Source of the DNA: Impatiens glandulifera
Lineage: Eukaryota; Streptophyta; Magnoliopsida; Ericales; Balsaminaceae
NCBI RefSeq assembly: GCF_907164915.1
Contig: NC_061863.1
Span: 24,223,710 to 24,287,709, forward strand
Length of the DNA stretch: 64,000 nucleotides
Reading direction: 5' to 3'
Part shown: piece after piece, positions 44,889 through 56,846 of the stretch
Position numbering within the stretch: position 1 is the stretch's first letter
Layout: every line of letters begins with the position of its first letter
The notes under the pieces: model-generated
Told to the model about the DNA's origin: nothing
Seen by the model: only the letters and a program-made list of their open reading frames with translations
The model's database searches: none
Translations under genes and position numbers: made by a program

Positions 44889-47766
44889 TTGTTATTAATT
44901 ATTAATAATATATTTTATTTAATAAAGGAAAATAAGATTTCTAGAAGCGAACACGTGATGAATGAAAAATGTAGTTCTCTCATAGATAGTGCCTCAACAC
45001 ATACCATTTTGAATAGCAATAAATTTTTTATTTCTTTGGTGATGAAAGAGACATATGTGAATACAATATCGAGTAGTTCAAAAATTGTTGAAGGCTCCAG
45101 AAGAGAAAATATTATATTACCTAAAAGAACAAACATTTGTATTGATAATGCATTGTATTCGCCCAAATCTCGAAGAAACTTGTTGAGTTTTAAAGATATC
45201 CGCGGAAATAGATATCACATCGAGACTTCAAATGAAAGCAATAAAGAATATTTATCTATCATAAGTATCATCTCGGGTAAAAAATGTTATTTAGAAAAAT
45301 TACCTACAGTTTCCTCTAGATTATATCTCACAAACATAAGTGTTGGCGAAGTACATGTAGTTACAAACCAGAAGTTTGTCGGCAAAATAAATTTATTACA
45401 TGTCATGATAGATTGGGACACCCTGGAGCTATTATGATACGAAGAATAATTAATCATTCATGTGGGCATTCACTGAAAACTAAAAAAAATTCTACCCAAT
45501 GAATTTTCTTGTGCTGCTTGTTCACAATGGAAGTTAATAATAAGGTCATCACCATTTAAAATCAGGACTGAACCCTTGCAATTTCTTGAAATAATACAAG
45601 GTGACATATGTGGGTCTATTCATCCACCATGTCGACCATTTAGATATTTTATAGTATTAATTGACGCATCAACAAGATGGTCACATGTGTGTTTATTATC
45701 AACTCATAATCAAGCATTTGCAAGATTGTTTGCTCAAATTATCAAATTACGAGCTCACTTCTCGGACTATTTAATTAAATCTATTCGTTTTGATATTGCT
45801 AGAGAATTTGTCTCACATTGATAAAAAGTCTTCAACTAATTGCAAGATCATTGCTTATGAAAACGAAACTTTCGATACAAGATTGGGGACATGCTATTTT
45901 ACATGCAGCGGCATTAATTCGTATCAGACCTACACATTATAATGAGGTCTTCCCTTTAGAAATGGTTTATGGTCAGGAAACAAAAATTTTCCATTTAAGA
46001 ATTTTCAGATGTGCAGTATATGTGCTAGTTTCTCCACCACAACGCACAAAGATTGGACCTCAAAGGAGATTGAGGATATATGTTGGATATGAATCACCGT
46101 CTATAATTAAATATCTTGAGCCATTGACGCGTGACTCATTCACGGCACGGTTTGCCGACTGTCATTTTAATGAAATGATATTTCCAACATTGAAAGTGGT
46201 AAATAAGTAGTTGGAAAAGGAAATAATCTAGCGTGAGTTATTATTAGCTCACTACGATCCTTGTACAAAGCAATCTGAACTTGAAGTTCAGAAGATCATT
46301 CACTTGCAAAATTTAGCAAATTAATTTCCATATGCTTTTACTGATCCGAAAAAGGTTACGAAATCTTATATTCCAGTTGCAAATACTCCAATTAGGATTC
46401 ATGTCCCTGAAGGACAACCCACTACTACTAACGAGCCTAAAATGCAAGTGAAGCGTGGTAGACCAGTCGGTTCTAAAGATAAAAATCCTTGAAAAATAAA
46501 AGAAGTAATGGCTCAAATTGAGGAAACAATTACTCTAGAAGATCTAGAGTATCCAGTCCTTGAAAAAATGATTCCAGAGGAATCACAGGTACCTGAAAAT
46601 GAAGAGATCTCTATAAACTATGTTTTGACTAGAAAAAGATGGAATCGAGATGAAATCGACGTCGATGAAAATTTTGCATATGTTATATCATGTGATATTG
46701 TTAAAGAAGATGAGGATCATGAACCAAAATATGTAGAAGAATACAGACGGAGAAATGATTGGCCAAACTAGAAAGATGCGATTGAAGCTGAATTAAAATC
46801 ACTCGCAAATCATAATGTTTTTGGACCTATCGTCCGTACCCCTGAAGGTATAAAACTGATCGGTTATAAATGGGTGTTTATAAGAAAAAGAAATGAGAAA
46901 AATGAAATTGTCAGATATAAGGCATGACTTGTTGCCTAGGGATTCTCACAGAGACCTGGTATTAATTATGAGGAAACATATTCTCTTGTGGTGGATGCAA
47001 CAATATTTAGATATCTAATAAGTTTATCAATACACGAGAAATTGCAGATGAGATTAATGGATGTTATTACGGCATATTTATATGGCTCCCTTGATAACAA
47101 CATATACATGAAACTCCTTGAAGGATTTAAAATGTCAGAAGCATTTAATTCAGATCGTCAAGACCTTTACTCGGTTAAATTATGCAGATCTTTATATGGA
47201 TTTAAACAATCTGGACGTATGTGGTATAAACTTCTTAGTGAATATTTATTAAAGAATAGATTTCAAAATGATCCAATATGTTCATGTGTGTTTATTAAGA
47301 GATTTGATCCCAATTTGTAATAATTGCAATTTATGTTGACGATTTGAATATTATTGGAACTACTGATGAACTATCTGAAACAGTTAGTTATCTTAAAAAA
47401 GAATTTGAGATGAACGATCTGGGAAAAAGAAAGTTTTGTCTTGGCTTACAAGTTGAGTATTTAGATAATGGAATTCTTGTCCATGAATCTTCTTATACAT
47501 CAAGAGTACTAAAAATATTTTTTATCGATAAAGCACATTCCATGAGTAGTCCAATGATCGTGAGATCGCTTGATGTAAATAAAGATCCATTTCGACCTCG
47601 TATGTGTGATGAAAAACTAATTGGTCTTAAAGTACCATATCTTAGTGCTATTGAGCACTAATGTATCTAACTACTCATACTAGACCTGATATATCATTTT
47701 TAGGAAATTTATTAGCGAGATATAGTTCTTCACCGACAAGGAGACATTGGAATGGAGTTAAGCATT
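44889..47766 (+). pseudogene. pol: Pol of the Ale-type copia element D, truncated
   Basis: Protease LIDSASTHTIL (44970), then the integrase region (CAACSQWK, RFFIVLIDAST-like) to 45819. The next frame starts at 45818 with IKSLQLIARSLLM. The part that should hold the integrase catalytic glutamate is missing between them. The integrase tail follows (RTKIGPQRRLRIYVGYESPS). RT spans 46770-47640 with YKWVFIRKR, VITAYLYGSLDN, LYGFKQSGRMWYKLL, and YVDD shifted out of frame at 47333. RNase H breaks off at RHWNGVKH (about 47766), followed by unrelated sequence. Many stops and frameshifts. Not functional. Confidence 0.88.
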
Positions 47767-48180
47767 GTAGGAGCTCCTCCATTATCATTCTCCATCCATC
47801 CTCTCCTCCAAATCTTCAACATTTACAGATACTCGACTTTATCAAATTTCTGTCCTTGAGACTCCATTATTTCAACGTCACCTCTAAGGAGGTTTAGTAC
47901 GCACTAAATGCTTGCTTCGTCAATTTTTAACATCTCCCCATTACTTGGTATTAGATTAGTCCTTCTAGCATCGAACTTGCTCAAGAGGTGACATCATAGT
48001 TCGAATGGGCATTTTTAGATACCCAATGACAAGAGGGAGACAAAACCAATGGCTTTGACAGCCTCTTACTAAATGTCTGAGAGTTGTCGGATGAGCTTAT
48101 AAAGGCCATTTGGAGAAGTTTGGATGTTTAAATTAGGTTGTTTCCTTGCACGAATGGAAGAAGTAGGGACGGGGGTGAAG
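47767..48180. other. Unassigned sequence after the copia break
   Basis: Sequence of ordinary composition that replaces the missing end of element D. A low-complexity CTCCTCC stretch lies at 47770-47800. No gene recognised. Confidence 0.45.
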
Positions 48181-48720
48181 AAAGATTCATCTTCGATAAC
48201 TCGACTCTATAAAAGAAGGAAAATGACAATAAAGTTTTGACAATCAAGTTTTGAGAAGATGACAATTGTTACCTTGAACAAATGGATGATGAAGGGGGTG
48301 AAGAATCGGGTATGGAATAAGTAGGGGTGAAGATGCGGGAATGAAATAAGCGGTGAGTGAAGAAGCGGGAATGAAAAAATGATGGTGGCGGGTGATGAAC
48401 GCTTCCTCTTAGATACCTAGACTCTGTAAAAAAGAAAATGAAAATCCAGTTTTCAGAACATTAAAATCAACTTTTAAGAAGATGAAAATTGTTACTTTGT
48501 AGGAATGGATGAAGAGGGGCGGGGAGTGAAGAAATCTTCTTCTTAGATACCCTACATCTGTAATAGAGAGAAAATGACAATTCAGTTTTGAGAATATTAC
48601 AATCAACATTTAAAAAGAGGACAATTGTCACCTTGTAGAAATGGAAGAAACGGGAATGGATGAAGTGGGAATGGAAGAAACGGGAATAGAAGAAGCGGGG
48701 GTGGGGGTTCGGAAAGTTTC
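48181..48720. repeat. Degenerate ~180-bp tandem repeat, three copies
   Basis: Three successive blocks carry ACTCTGTAAAAAAGAAAATG-like text, CAGTTTTGAGAA, AATCAA and ACAATTGTTACCTTG..ATGGATGAAG (near 48200, 48410 and 48550), with purine-rich GAAGCGGGAATGG text between. It is clearly repeated but too diverged to set exact boundaries. Confidence 0.6.
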
Positions 48721-48785
48721 CTATTAGAGGAAGCTTTTCTTCCTCTTATATACCTTCAAACTGAAAACAAATATTTGATTTAAAA

Positions 48786-49355
48786 AGATTAAATGTAATG
48801 TCTGATAAACTAAAATGTAATGTCATTTAATATTAGTTGTAATGTCATTTAAGCTGAACTGTATTGTTATTTAAACTAAACTATAATATCTTATAACCTA
48901 AATTGTAATGTCTTATAACATAAATTATAATGTCTTACAACCTGAACCGTAATATCATTTAACTTAAATTGTAATGTCTTATAACATAAACTGTAATGCC
49001 TTATAACCTGAACTGTAATGTCATTTAACCTAAACTATAATGTCATTTAACATAAACTGTAATGTCTTATAACCTACATTGTAATGCCTTATAACCTTAA
49101 TTGTAATGTCATTTAACGTAAACTATAATGTCATTTAACATAAACTGTAATGTCTTATAACTTACATTGTAATGCCTTATAACCTTAATTGTAATGTCAT
49201 TTAACCTAAATTGTAATATCATTTAACCTAAACTGTAATATATTTTAATCTAAACGATAATGTCTTATAACCTAAATTGTAATGTCATTTAACATAAACT
49301 ATAATATCTTATAACCTAAAGTATAATGTATTATAACGTAAACTGAAATGTATTT
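48786..49355. repeat. 22-bp minisatellite (about 25 copies)
   Basis: Unit TAATGTCATTTAACCTAAAC plus TG, with a common variant having TCTTATAACCT in place of TCATTTAACCT. The two variants are interspersed in patches, suggesting stepwise duplications of higher-order units. No coding function. Confidence 0.93.
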
Positions 49356-50630
49356 CTAACATTTGAAGTCTAACATTTCTAACAATAAATGTCTAATATT
49401 TCTAACATTTTATTTCACTGTCTAAAACGTTATAATCGATTGTTACCTTTCATTTTCAGCGTTCTTAGAGAACTTCCTCTTCTTAGATTTGTTCGCTTTG
49501 TTCGGACTCTTCCTTGATTTGTTTGGACTCTTCCTTGATTTGTTTGGACTCTTCCTTACTTGTTCTTAGTCTTCTTCAAGGCATCATAGACCACCGTTTG
49601 TTTTTCTGAATTTTAAACATTACAAAAGCTTGTAATTTAAACAAACAATTGTACTTAAGTAGTTTAGAAGAATGAACATTTCTTACTATTTCGAGATTGA
49701 AGAACGGAACTTGATGTAGAATAGAAATGCAACTAAAAGAGTTTTAACTAAACTTGATATAGAACGGAAATGCGAATGAAAGAATGCTACATGAACTTGA
49801 TGTAGAATGGAAATGCGACTGGAAGAATGCTAATGTTAACAAAGTTTCCTGGGAACGATGGACTATATCATTGATACAGTTTCTTTCTACAGTACATGAT
49901 TTAAACCCTATAATTGGATTGTTGAAGCTAAATGGGAAACTAATTACTTTGGAGCTAACAGAGAAGCCATTGGAGGTTCCCATTAATAAATTATGCTTAG
50001 GTGAGACTTGAGACAAATAAATACAATTTCTTTTAAAAAAATGATTTAAATGATAAGTATGAAGTTTAGAATACAGTTAACAAGTAGTGTTTTTACATAA
50101 GTCCTCTAGAAACATACAAAACAAAAAAGGAAACCAGGCCCTTCGAAAAAAGCAGCCCTAAAATGGATTAAGGTTTGAATCATTTGTATCTTCACACGAC
50201 AGTATGTTTGAACTTTGTATCGTACTCATACAATTGTAGTACATTAAAGCCATAAAAAGTATACATAATCGGACACTATTTTGGCCATGATTAAATTACC
50301 AATAAAAATGGAATGAAAAATAGGGTTATCAAATATACTACTTAGTAAGATGCAAACCACCTCTTATGCATAACCAGCATTATTCCTGCACATTAAGTAA
50401 AATTGGCTCATCGAATTAGTTTTAAAGTAAGCTCAATTCAATAATATTTCTCAATATTCTTTTTTTATATCAAATGCATCAATAAACATACTTGTTTGCA
50501 TTTTTTGTGAAAAGGAAAAATCATGTATAAAAAATGGTTTACTTAAACAAGATGGAAACACTAGTTGTACACAATCATTGGTAATAGTAATATCAATTTT
50601 CTATAAATTATCACCACGTTCATAACTCAC
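49356..50630. other. Region between minisatellite and splicing-factor pseudogene
   Basis: 49500-49562 holds three 21-bp repeats of GGACTCTTCCTTGATTTG. On the minus strand they translate as RKSPNKS heptapeptides followed by KANKSKKRKFSK, which looks like a piece of a basic nuclear protein, but the frame is not long. The small plus- and minus-strand frames at 49744-50016 have no recognised similarity. Nothing else is seen. Confidence 0.4.
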
Positions 50631-53430
50631 CAGACCACCTCCATCATCATCATCATCAAAATCAGATGCTATAGCTCTTGAGTCTTACCCCAACATGATC
50701 AATAACTAATGAAACCTGGATTAAAGTTAGCTTAGAAAAGAACATAATATATATTTACATAATTCATTTCCTATTAGAAGACGCTTACCTTGATAACCCT
50801 ACCAGCAATCTCTAATAGCCCATTCAAAGTTATAGCCGTCTTGGCATCTTTAAATTTCGAAAACTATAAGGGTGTTTGGTAACCTTGAATTGGTATTGGA
50901 ATTAGAATTGGAGGGTCTAATTCCAATTTTTATGTTTGTTAGACACTTTAATATTAAGAATTGGAATTGGAATTAGAATTTCAATGGAATTCAATATAGT
51001 GTAATTTGATAATTCTCAAATCCAAGATCGGAATTGTAATTCTAAATTAACATATTATTCACGTTTTTGACATGTTTAACACGTTTTTCACACATTAAAT
51101 ATGTTTAACACACATTAAACACGTTTAACACGTTTTTTACACGTTTAACATATCTTCATGTTTTTGGCACGTTTAACACGTTTTTGGCACGTTTAACACG
51201 TTTTTAATATATTTAACATGTTTTTCACATCCTTGACACGTTTAACACGTTTTTGACACATTTAAAATTATTTTCACGTTTTAACACGTTTTGACATGTT
51301 TAACACGTTTTTCACATTTTGACACATTTTGCACGTTTTCGAACGTTTAACAAGTTTTTCACATATTTGGCACGTTTAACACATTTTGACACGTTTTTGG
51401 TTTAACACGTTTTCACATTTTTGACACATTTAACACATTTTTAACATATTAAACACGTTTGTCGTGTTTTTAGCACGTTTATCGTGTTTTTAGCACGTTT
51501 ATCGTGTTTTTAGCACGTTAACACGTTTTTAACACGTTTTTGACATGTTTACCACATTTTTGACATGTTTTGGCACGTTTAACAAGTTTTTCATATATTT
51601 GGCACGTTTAACACGTTTTTGACACGTTCTAATGTTTTTAACACGTTTAAAACATTTTTAACATATTAAACACGTTTAACACGTTTTTGACACGTTTCAC
51701 ATATTTTTTTACATTTTCGACACATTTGACACATTTTTAACACATTTAACACGTTTCGACACATTTAACACGTTTCTCACGTTTTGGCACATTTAATAAG
51801 TTTTTCACTTATTTGGCACGTTTAACACATTTTTGATACATTTAATACGTTTTTACGTTTTTGACACGTTTAACATGTTTTTAACACATTAAACACGTTT
51901 ATCATGTTTTGGTACGTTAAACATGTTTTTGACACATTTAACACGTTTTTTACGTTTTTGGCACATTTAACATGTTTTGGTATGTTTAACACATTTTTGA
52001 CATGTTTAGCACATTATATAAATTTTGGCACATTTACCACATTTTGACATGTTTAATATATTTTAGCCCATTTAACACACTTGTGACATGTTTAAAATGT
52101 GTAAAATATGTCAAAATGAGTTAAACATGTCAAAAACGTGTTAAACGTGCCAAAATTGTGTTAAACGTGCCAAAAATGTGTTAAACTTATCAAAATGTGT
52201 TAAACGTGCCAAAAATGTGTAAAATATGCCAAAACGTGTCAAACGTGTGAAAACATGTTAAACGTGTTAAACATGTCAAAACGTGTTAAACATGCCAAAA
52301 ACATGAAAAATGTGTTAATCTTATCAAAACGTGTGAAAAAACATGTTAAACGTATTAAAAATGTCAAAACGTGTTAAATGCACCAAAAATGTGAAAAACT
52401 TGTTAAACGTGTGAAAATGTGTTTTAAGTGTGAAAACATGTTAAACATGTCAAAAACTTATTTAAACGTGCCGAAAACGTGTTAAACGTGTAAAAAACGT
52501 GTTAAAATGTCAAAAACGTGTTAAACGTGTTAAAATATCAAAAACGTGTTAAATGTGTTAAACATGTCAAAAACATATTAAACGTGCCAAAAAAATGAAA
52601 ACATATTTAAAAAGTTAACATTTTGAACCGATATTTTATTTTACAAACATAGGAATTGAAATTGAATTACAATTCTATCATTTTTTCAAACATAGGAATT
52701 AGAATTGAATTACAATTCTATAATTTTTTCAAACATAGGAATTGAATTGTAATTCAATGTCAATATCAATTCTCATAAAATTGGAATTAAAATTTCAATG
52801 TCAATTTCAATTCAAATTCCCTCTCATCAAACACACCCTAAAAGAAAAGAATAAATATGGACCTCTTAGCTGAATAATATATATATGTTACTTGGCTATC
52901 TAACAAAATTACTAATTAAAAAGAGTTGGTACTTGAATAAATCCAAATCCTTTGCATTGCCCCGTCTCTAGGTTAGTAGGTAATTGCGCAAGCTCCACAT
53001 GTCCAAAAGCCTCGAATATCTGACGTCATTGGAAATATTAGATTAACGAGACAGATAATAACAAAATGGGACCCTAACAAAAATATATTAGTTAGAAAAG
53101 GTAAAAAAATCAATTTTCTTACTAGGCAAAGAACCGATTAGACAAGCATGTGAAAGCATGAGTGCATATGAAAGCATGAGTGTTTTTTACACATAAAAAT
53201 CACACACCTGTCTAAGATGAAGTTTAGTCATGTTGAAGTGCAGGTTACTAACATAAAGTTTTCTATAAACTACACCATAAGGTCCAGTAGCTGAATATGT
53301 CGATGATCCAGTACTTTGGACAAGGTTCTTCTATGCTTCTAATGGATTAACAATTACAGGTTGTCCAGGAGTAATTGTCCGGTGAGTGCAATTACATTGG
53401 CACTGACATTGCTTCATAAAATTCAACATA
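50631..53430 (-). pseudogene. CC1/RBM39-like splicing factor gene fragment, four exons with introns
   Basis: Exons (minus): about 53430-53208 (YVEFYEAMSVPM, IALTGQLLL, GQPVIVNPLEA, RKLYVSNLHFNMTKLHLRQ), 53019-52933 (IFEAFGHVELAQLPTNLETG, QCKGFGFIQ), 50863-50789 (DAKTAITLNGLLEIAGRVIK) and 50715-50631 (VSLVIDHVGV, DFDDDDDGGG). This is the end of RRM1, the linker and RRM2 of plant CC1-like U2AF-related splicing factors, in correct order with consensus GT-AG boundaries that keep frame between exons 1-2-3. Frameshifts in the first exon (VPM-stop, and before GQPV) and in the last exon disable it. RS-rich N-terminus and the C-terminal UHM domain are absent. Introns are retained, so it arose by DNA duplication, not retroposition. 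Confidence 0.85.
50870..52838. mobile_element. Tourist-like foldback element with huge low-complexity arms (1,969 bp)
   Basis: Terminal inverted repeats GGGTGTTTGG (50870) and CAAACACACCC (to 52838), flanked by TAA at 50867-50869 and 52839-52841: the 3-bp TWA duplication of PIF/Harbinger (Tourist) elements. Inside the ends lie GGAATT-rich arms (AATTGGAATTAGAATT). The body is made of CACGTTTAA/CACGTTTTTGA units on one side (about 51045-52090) and the complementary TTAAACGTG/TCAAAAACGTG units on the other (about 52091-52605), so the whole can fold back on itself. No coding capacity. It sits in an intron of the CC1-like pseudogene. Confidence 0.85.
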
Positions 53431-54063
53431 CTTGAAGTATCAATATGAACTCATAGTAAGTGTAAAGAGTGCAAGATGTGAATGCTCAATTGCAGAAACG
53501 GTTTTAGTAGACTATGTTTCTCTACCAAATATGAGCACGCAAAAAAAAACGCGAAGAGGTAGTATGTGTCATGTGTATTGTACTCGCATCACGGGAAGAG
53601 AGAATGCGAAAGAGATTAAGGAAGAATGCAAAAGAGAGATTTAGGGAGCAATGTAGTGACTAAGGGAGAAAACTGTTACTGACGTTGAACGGGAAGTGGG
53701 AGAGTCATGGAGAGGAACGGAAACTACTACTGCTGATGTTTAGGGTTTAGGGAGAAAGAAAAATGAAAAGAATGAATGGAGAGGGTTTGACACCCCAAAA
53801 GCTCAAATGCTTATTGAGGACAATATTTACATTTCATAGGCTCAAAATGTAATTTTTTCAAACATTATTAAATTGGGGTTATTTTTCAAATTACACCTAT
53901 TAATAGGGTCATTTCGTCAAATTTTTCGTCTGCACATGTTGTTAAGATTTTTCTACTCGCTTTTTAGGAATAGAAAAAATTGTGTGGTAGAAGAAATGTT
54001 GTAGCGAAGTTGGATTGCAAAGATTATATAATTATGGAAAACATATTATATTATGAATAGTTA
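53431..54063. other. Intergenic, no gene recognised
   Basis: Upstream exons of the CC1-like gene were looked for here and not found. The plus-strand frame 53432-53644 has no recognisable domain. A TTTAGGGTTTAGGG stretch at 53738 is short and not a telomeric array. Confidence 0.45.
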
Positions 54064-54652
54064 TCTATAAAGAGAGATATAATGATGCTTAATTTTCAAA
54101 CTTTCTGAATTGCTGAGTCGAGAGTTATGGTTAATTTAGATATATATGCGAGAGTAATTAAATGAATACTTGGACAGGATTGTGGGTTGACCCGTCCATA
54201 AACTTGAAACAGTTGTGTATGTTTTGAACTTGCAACCTAACAAAACAAGTACAACTCTTTAACCAAGTGTGATTGGGATGTGGTTTGTCGAGGGATAATA
54301 GGCCGGTAACAATTGAAAGTGCTTAAAAAATATAAATCAAATATTTGATTGACCAAAGTGTGAGGTCACGATGTTAAATATTAAAAAATATTAATCAAAT
54401 ATTTGATAGACCAAAATGAAAGTGTAAGGTCACGAGATAAGAAGTTCATTAGAAAAAAAAATATATGTGATAGGATATATGAGAAGCTATATTGTTTTAC
54501 CGAATTGAATAAAATGTGAAATGAGAATGTTTTATTTTTTATTTTAATATATTATTTGTGATTTATTAAGAATTTTAAACATTTAATACATATTATTATA
54601 ATTTATTTTGTTTATATTTTTATCCGTATGTATCGCACGAGAATTTTCCTAA
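54064..54652 (+). mobile_element. Helitron-like element with a single 5' module (589 bp)
   Basis: 5' TCTATAAAGAGAG after an A (54063). One copy of the AATGATGCTTAATTTT module ends near 54270. The 3' part ends with a hairpin-like GTATCGCACGAGAATTTTC and CTAA (54649-54652) before T. It is collinear with the minus-strand element at 41819-43389, which has four modules, so module number varies between copies. Confidence 0.7.
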
Positions 54653-55837
54653 TTAAATTAATACATGAAATAGTGTTGTTGTCTAGTGATTTTGAGTGTT
54701 TAACTCTTGTTTATGTTTAAATGGGATGACATAGGTAAAAATAACATAGATTACAAAAACAAAATATCTACGTGTATAGCTAACATGGCAAAAATTTAAC
54801 AATTTGTCGGTTTAGATTAATATTTTACAAATTTATAAGATTATGGATACATCCAACAATTTTTAGGTGATACAAAAATTTAAGAAATTGTTCTAACATT
54901 ATGCATTAATATAGTATTTTTTCATTTTATATTATAAAATAAAATAGTTAATGAGTGTAGAGAGAAATATATGATTAATGGATTAATTAATGGATTTAGA
55001 AAGTAAAGAATGAAAGATAGGTATTTTGAAAAAATGAATGATAATTTGAATATATTGAAAAAAAAAATTATATGAAATGTGGATAGACATATAAAATTCT
55101 AACTAAATAATAAATGTATCTATTTTTCTCTCTCATATATTATTTTATAATTATATTAAAAATTCTTTTATAATTGAAATAATAACATAAATTTTAGTTT
55201 ATTTATTAAAAAAATTATTTTAATTATTTAAATAATATTAAGTAATTACATAAAATAAAATATAATTAATAATAATTTTAATAAAATAGTATTTTAATAA
55301 TAATTACAATAATTAATAATTATATAGTCATTTTTATATAATTGATTTTAAATATTATATATTAATAATAAAATTATGAATTAATTAAAACATAAAATAT
55401 AAAAACTAAAAAATAAAATAAGAAAAAATAATAATTTAATATTAAAAAATTATTTATAGCGTTAAATATAAAATATTTTATTAAAAATTGAAAATGGGCC
55501 TACACGGGCCAGCCCGCTCGGGTCGCGGGTAAGATTTGGGTTGGCCCTTGGGTTAAAAAAAATTCTAATATGATTTGTAGCCTTACAGGATTATGTCGCA
55601 TAACCCTACCCTAGTTTTTTTTTTCTATTTTATGAATCTTTTAAATTTTAGTTACTTCTGTCGAATTATTTGATTAATTAATGTGTAACAATAGACAAGA
55701 CTTTTGTTTAGTGTGTATCATGACTATTTTACGGGCGCGTGACTAGCAGGCTCCTCCGGCGCAGCGCCCTATTTGATCATGTTGTTGAACTCTTATTTTC
55801 TAGAACTAATAATAATTTTTATTTATTTTTATTTGTA
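54653..55837. other. AT-rich intergenic DNA
   Basis: Very AT-rich. 55495-55560 is a short GC-rich island with GGGCC/CGGGTCGCGGG text resembling transposon ends, and 55730-55790 another. No element boundary is convincing. No ORF. Confidence 0.5.
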
Positions 55838-55995
55838 GTGAGACAACCCGCGGGCTGGTCCGTCTAACCCGCAACCCATCTTGGATTGGATTGGAGATAT
55901 TCAGCCGACCGGGATGGCGGGTCAGCCCACCGTCGACCCATCAAACGATGGGTTTTAATGGTAGACCCGCCCCGCCATGGGTTCGCCCGTCTCAC
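55838..55995. mobile_element. Possible short GC-rich inverted-repeat element
   Basis: Starts GTGAGACAACCCGCGGG and ends CGCCCGTCTCAC, so GTGAGAC/GTCTCAC form inverted ends of a 158-bp GC-rich segment in AT-rich surroundings. No clear target duplication was found, so MITE status is uncertain. The 60-codon frame over it is judged incidental. Confidence 0.35.
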
Positions 55996-56780
55996 CGCTC
56001 TATATATAACAATTAAAAAAAATAGAGCAGATAAAATTATTGATTATCAAATTATTCTGAGAAGATGATTTGTTGGTTTGTTTGGGTTTTTTCTAAAAAA
56101 AATATTTTTTGGTTTTATTTTTCTAAATTTTTATTTAATAATTAATTTATATTAAAAAAAATAAGAGATAATTTTGATATTTTAAGTGAAAATATATTAA
56201 TTAGATGAATGATATGATGGTTGGGTTTTAGAATAGAAACTAAATTTTATCCCAATATCTTATTCATCAAACAAGCCCCAAATGAAACCAATCTTATGTA
56301 AACTGTAAATAAGATACCTTATCAAAACAACTTAACAATTTGAATAGTGATATCTTCTTTACCATTCAACTACACATCATGTGCTTGCACACTAACCAAT
56401 AAAGAAATTGTCAAGTTGACATAATAAAAAAGTCTCTTTGATCTATCTATTATCTCAGGCTTACTAATTGTTCCATATTGTATATCAAATTTAGTGAAGA
56501 TATAACTGCATTCTAACATGGTAGGACCTTTTTCTTTTTTGTGGATCCTACCATTAAAAAGAGATCGGAAAATCCAAATGGTTCTTGATGGCTGCTTCTC
56601 CATGACTGATTTTGTTGATCATGATCATCTATCTACTAATAAAATATCTTACTGATTTTCTCTCCATAAATCTTAAAATTGACTAAAGTATAATAGGTGA
56701 AAGAGATCATAAAAGATATGAATGATGACACTAACATAAATAATATATCATTGATGGAGAGATCAGAGATAATAATTCGT
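55996..56780. other. Intergenic, no recognised gene
   Basis: AT-rich. A minus-strand frame 56603-56370 (MEKQPSRTIWIFRSLFNGRI...) reads like protein but I do not recognise it, and it lacks supporting context. Confidence 0.4.
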
Positions 56781-56846
56781 CGCTGTTGCCGGGATCAAAC
56801 CAGGGTCACCGACAGACGGGAATACTCATCACTATATTACAACGAC
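56781..56846 (-). pseudogene. tRNA-Asp (GTC) pseudogene
   Basis: The minus strand reads GTCGTTG (acceptor), TAATATAGTGATGAGTA (D arm), TTCCCGTCTGTC (anticodon arm with GTC), GGTGACC (variable/T region), GGTTTGATCCC (T loop) and CAACAGC plus G (acceptor 3' side). Compared with nuclear tRNA-Asp it lacks about five bases of the 3' side of the anticodon stem and one base of the T stem (66 instead of 72 nt). The acceptor stem has one mismatch. It cannot fold as a normal tRNA. Confidence 0.85.

Noticed and set aside
53432..53644. 70-codon plus-strand ORF
   Set aside because: No recognisable motif, no supporting context, and it abuts the minus-strand pseudogene exon.
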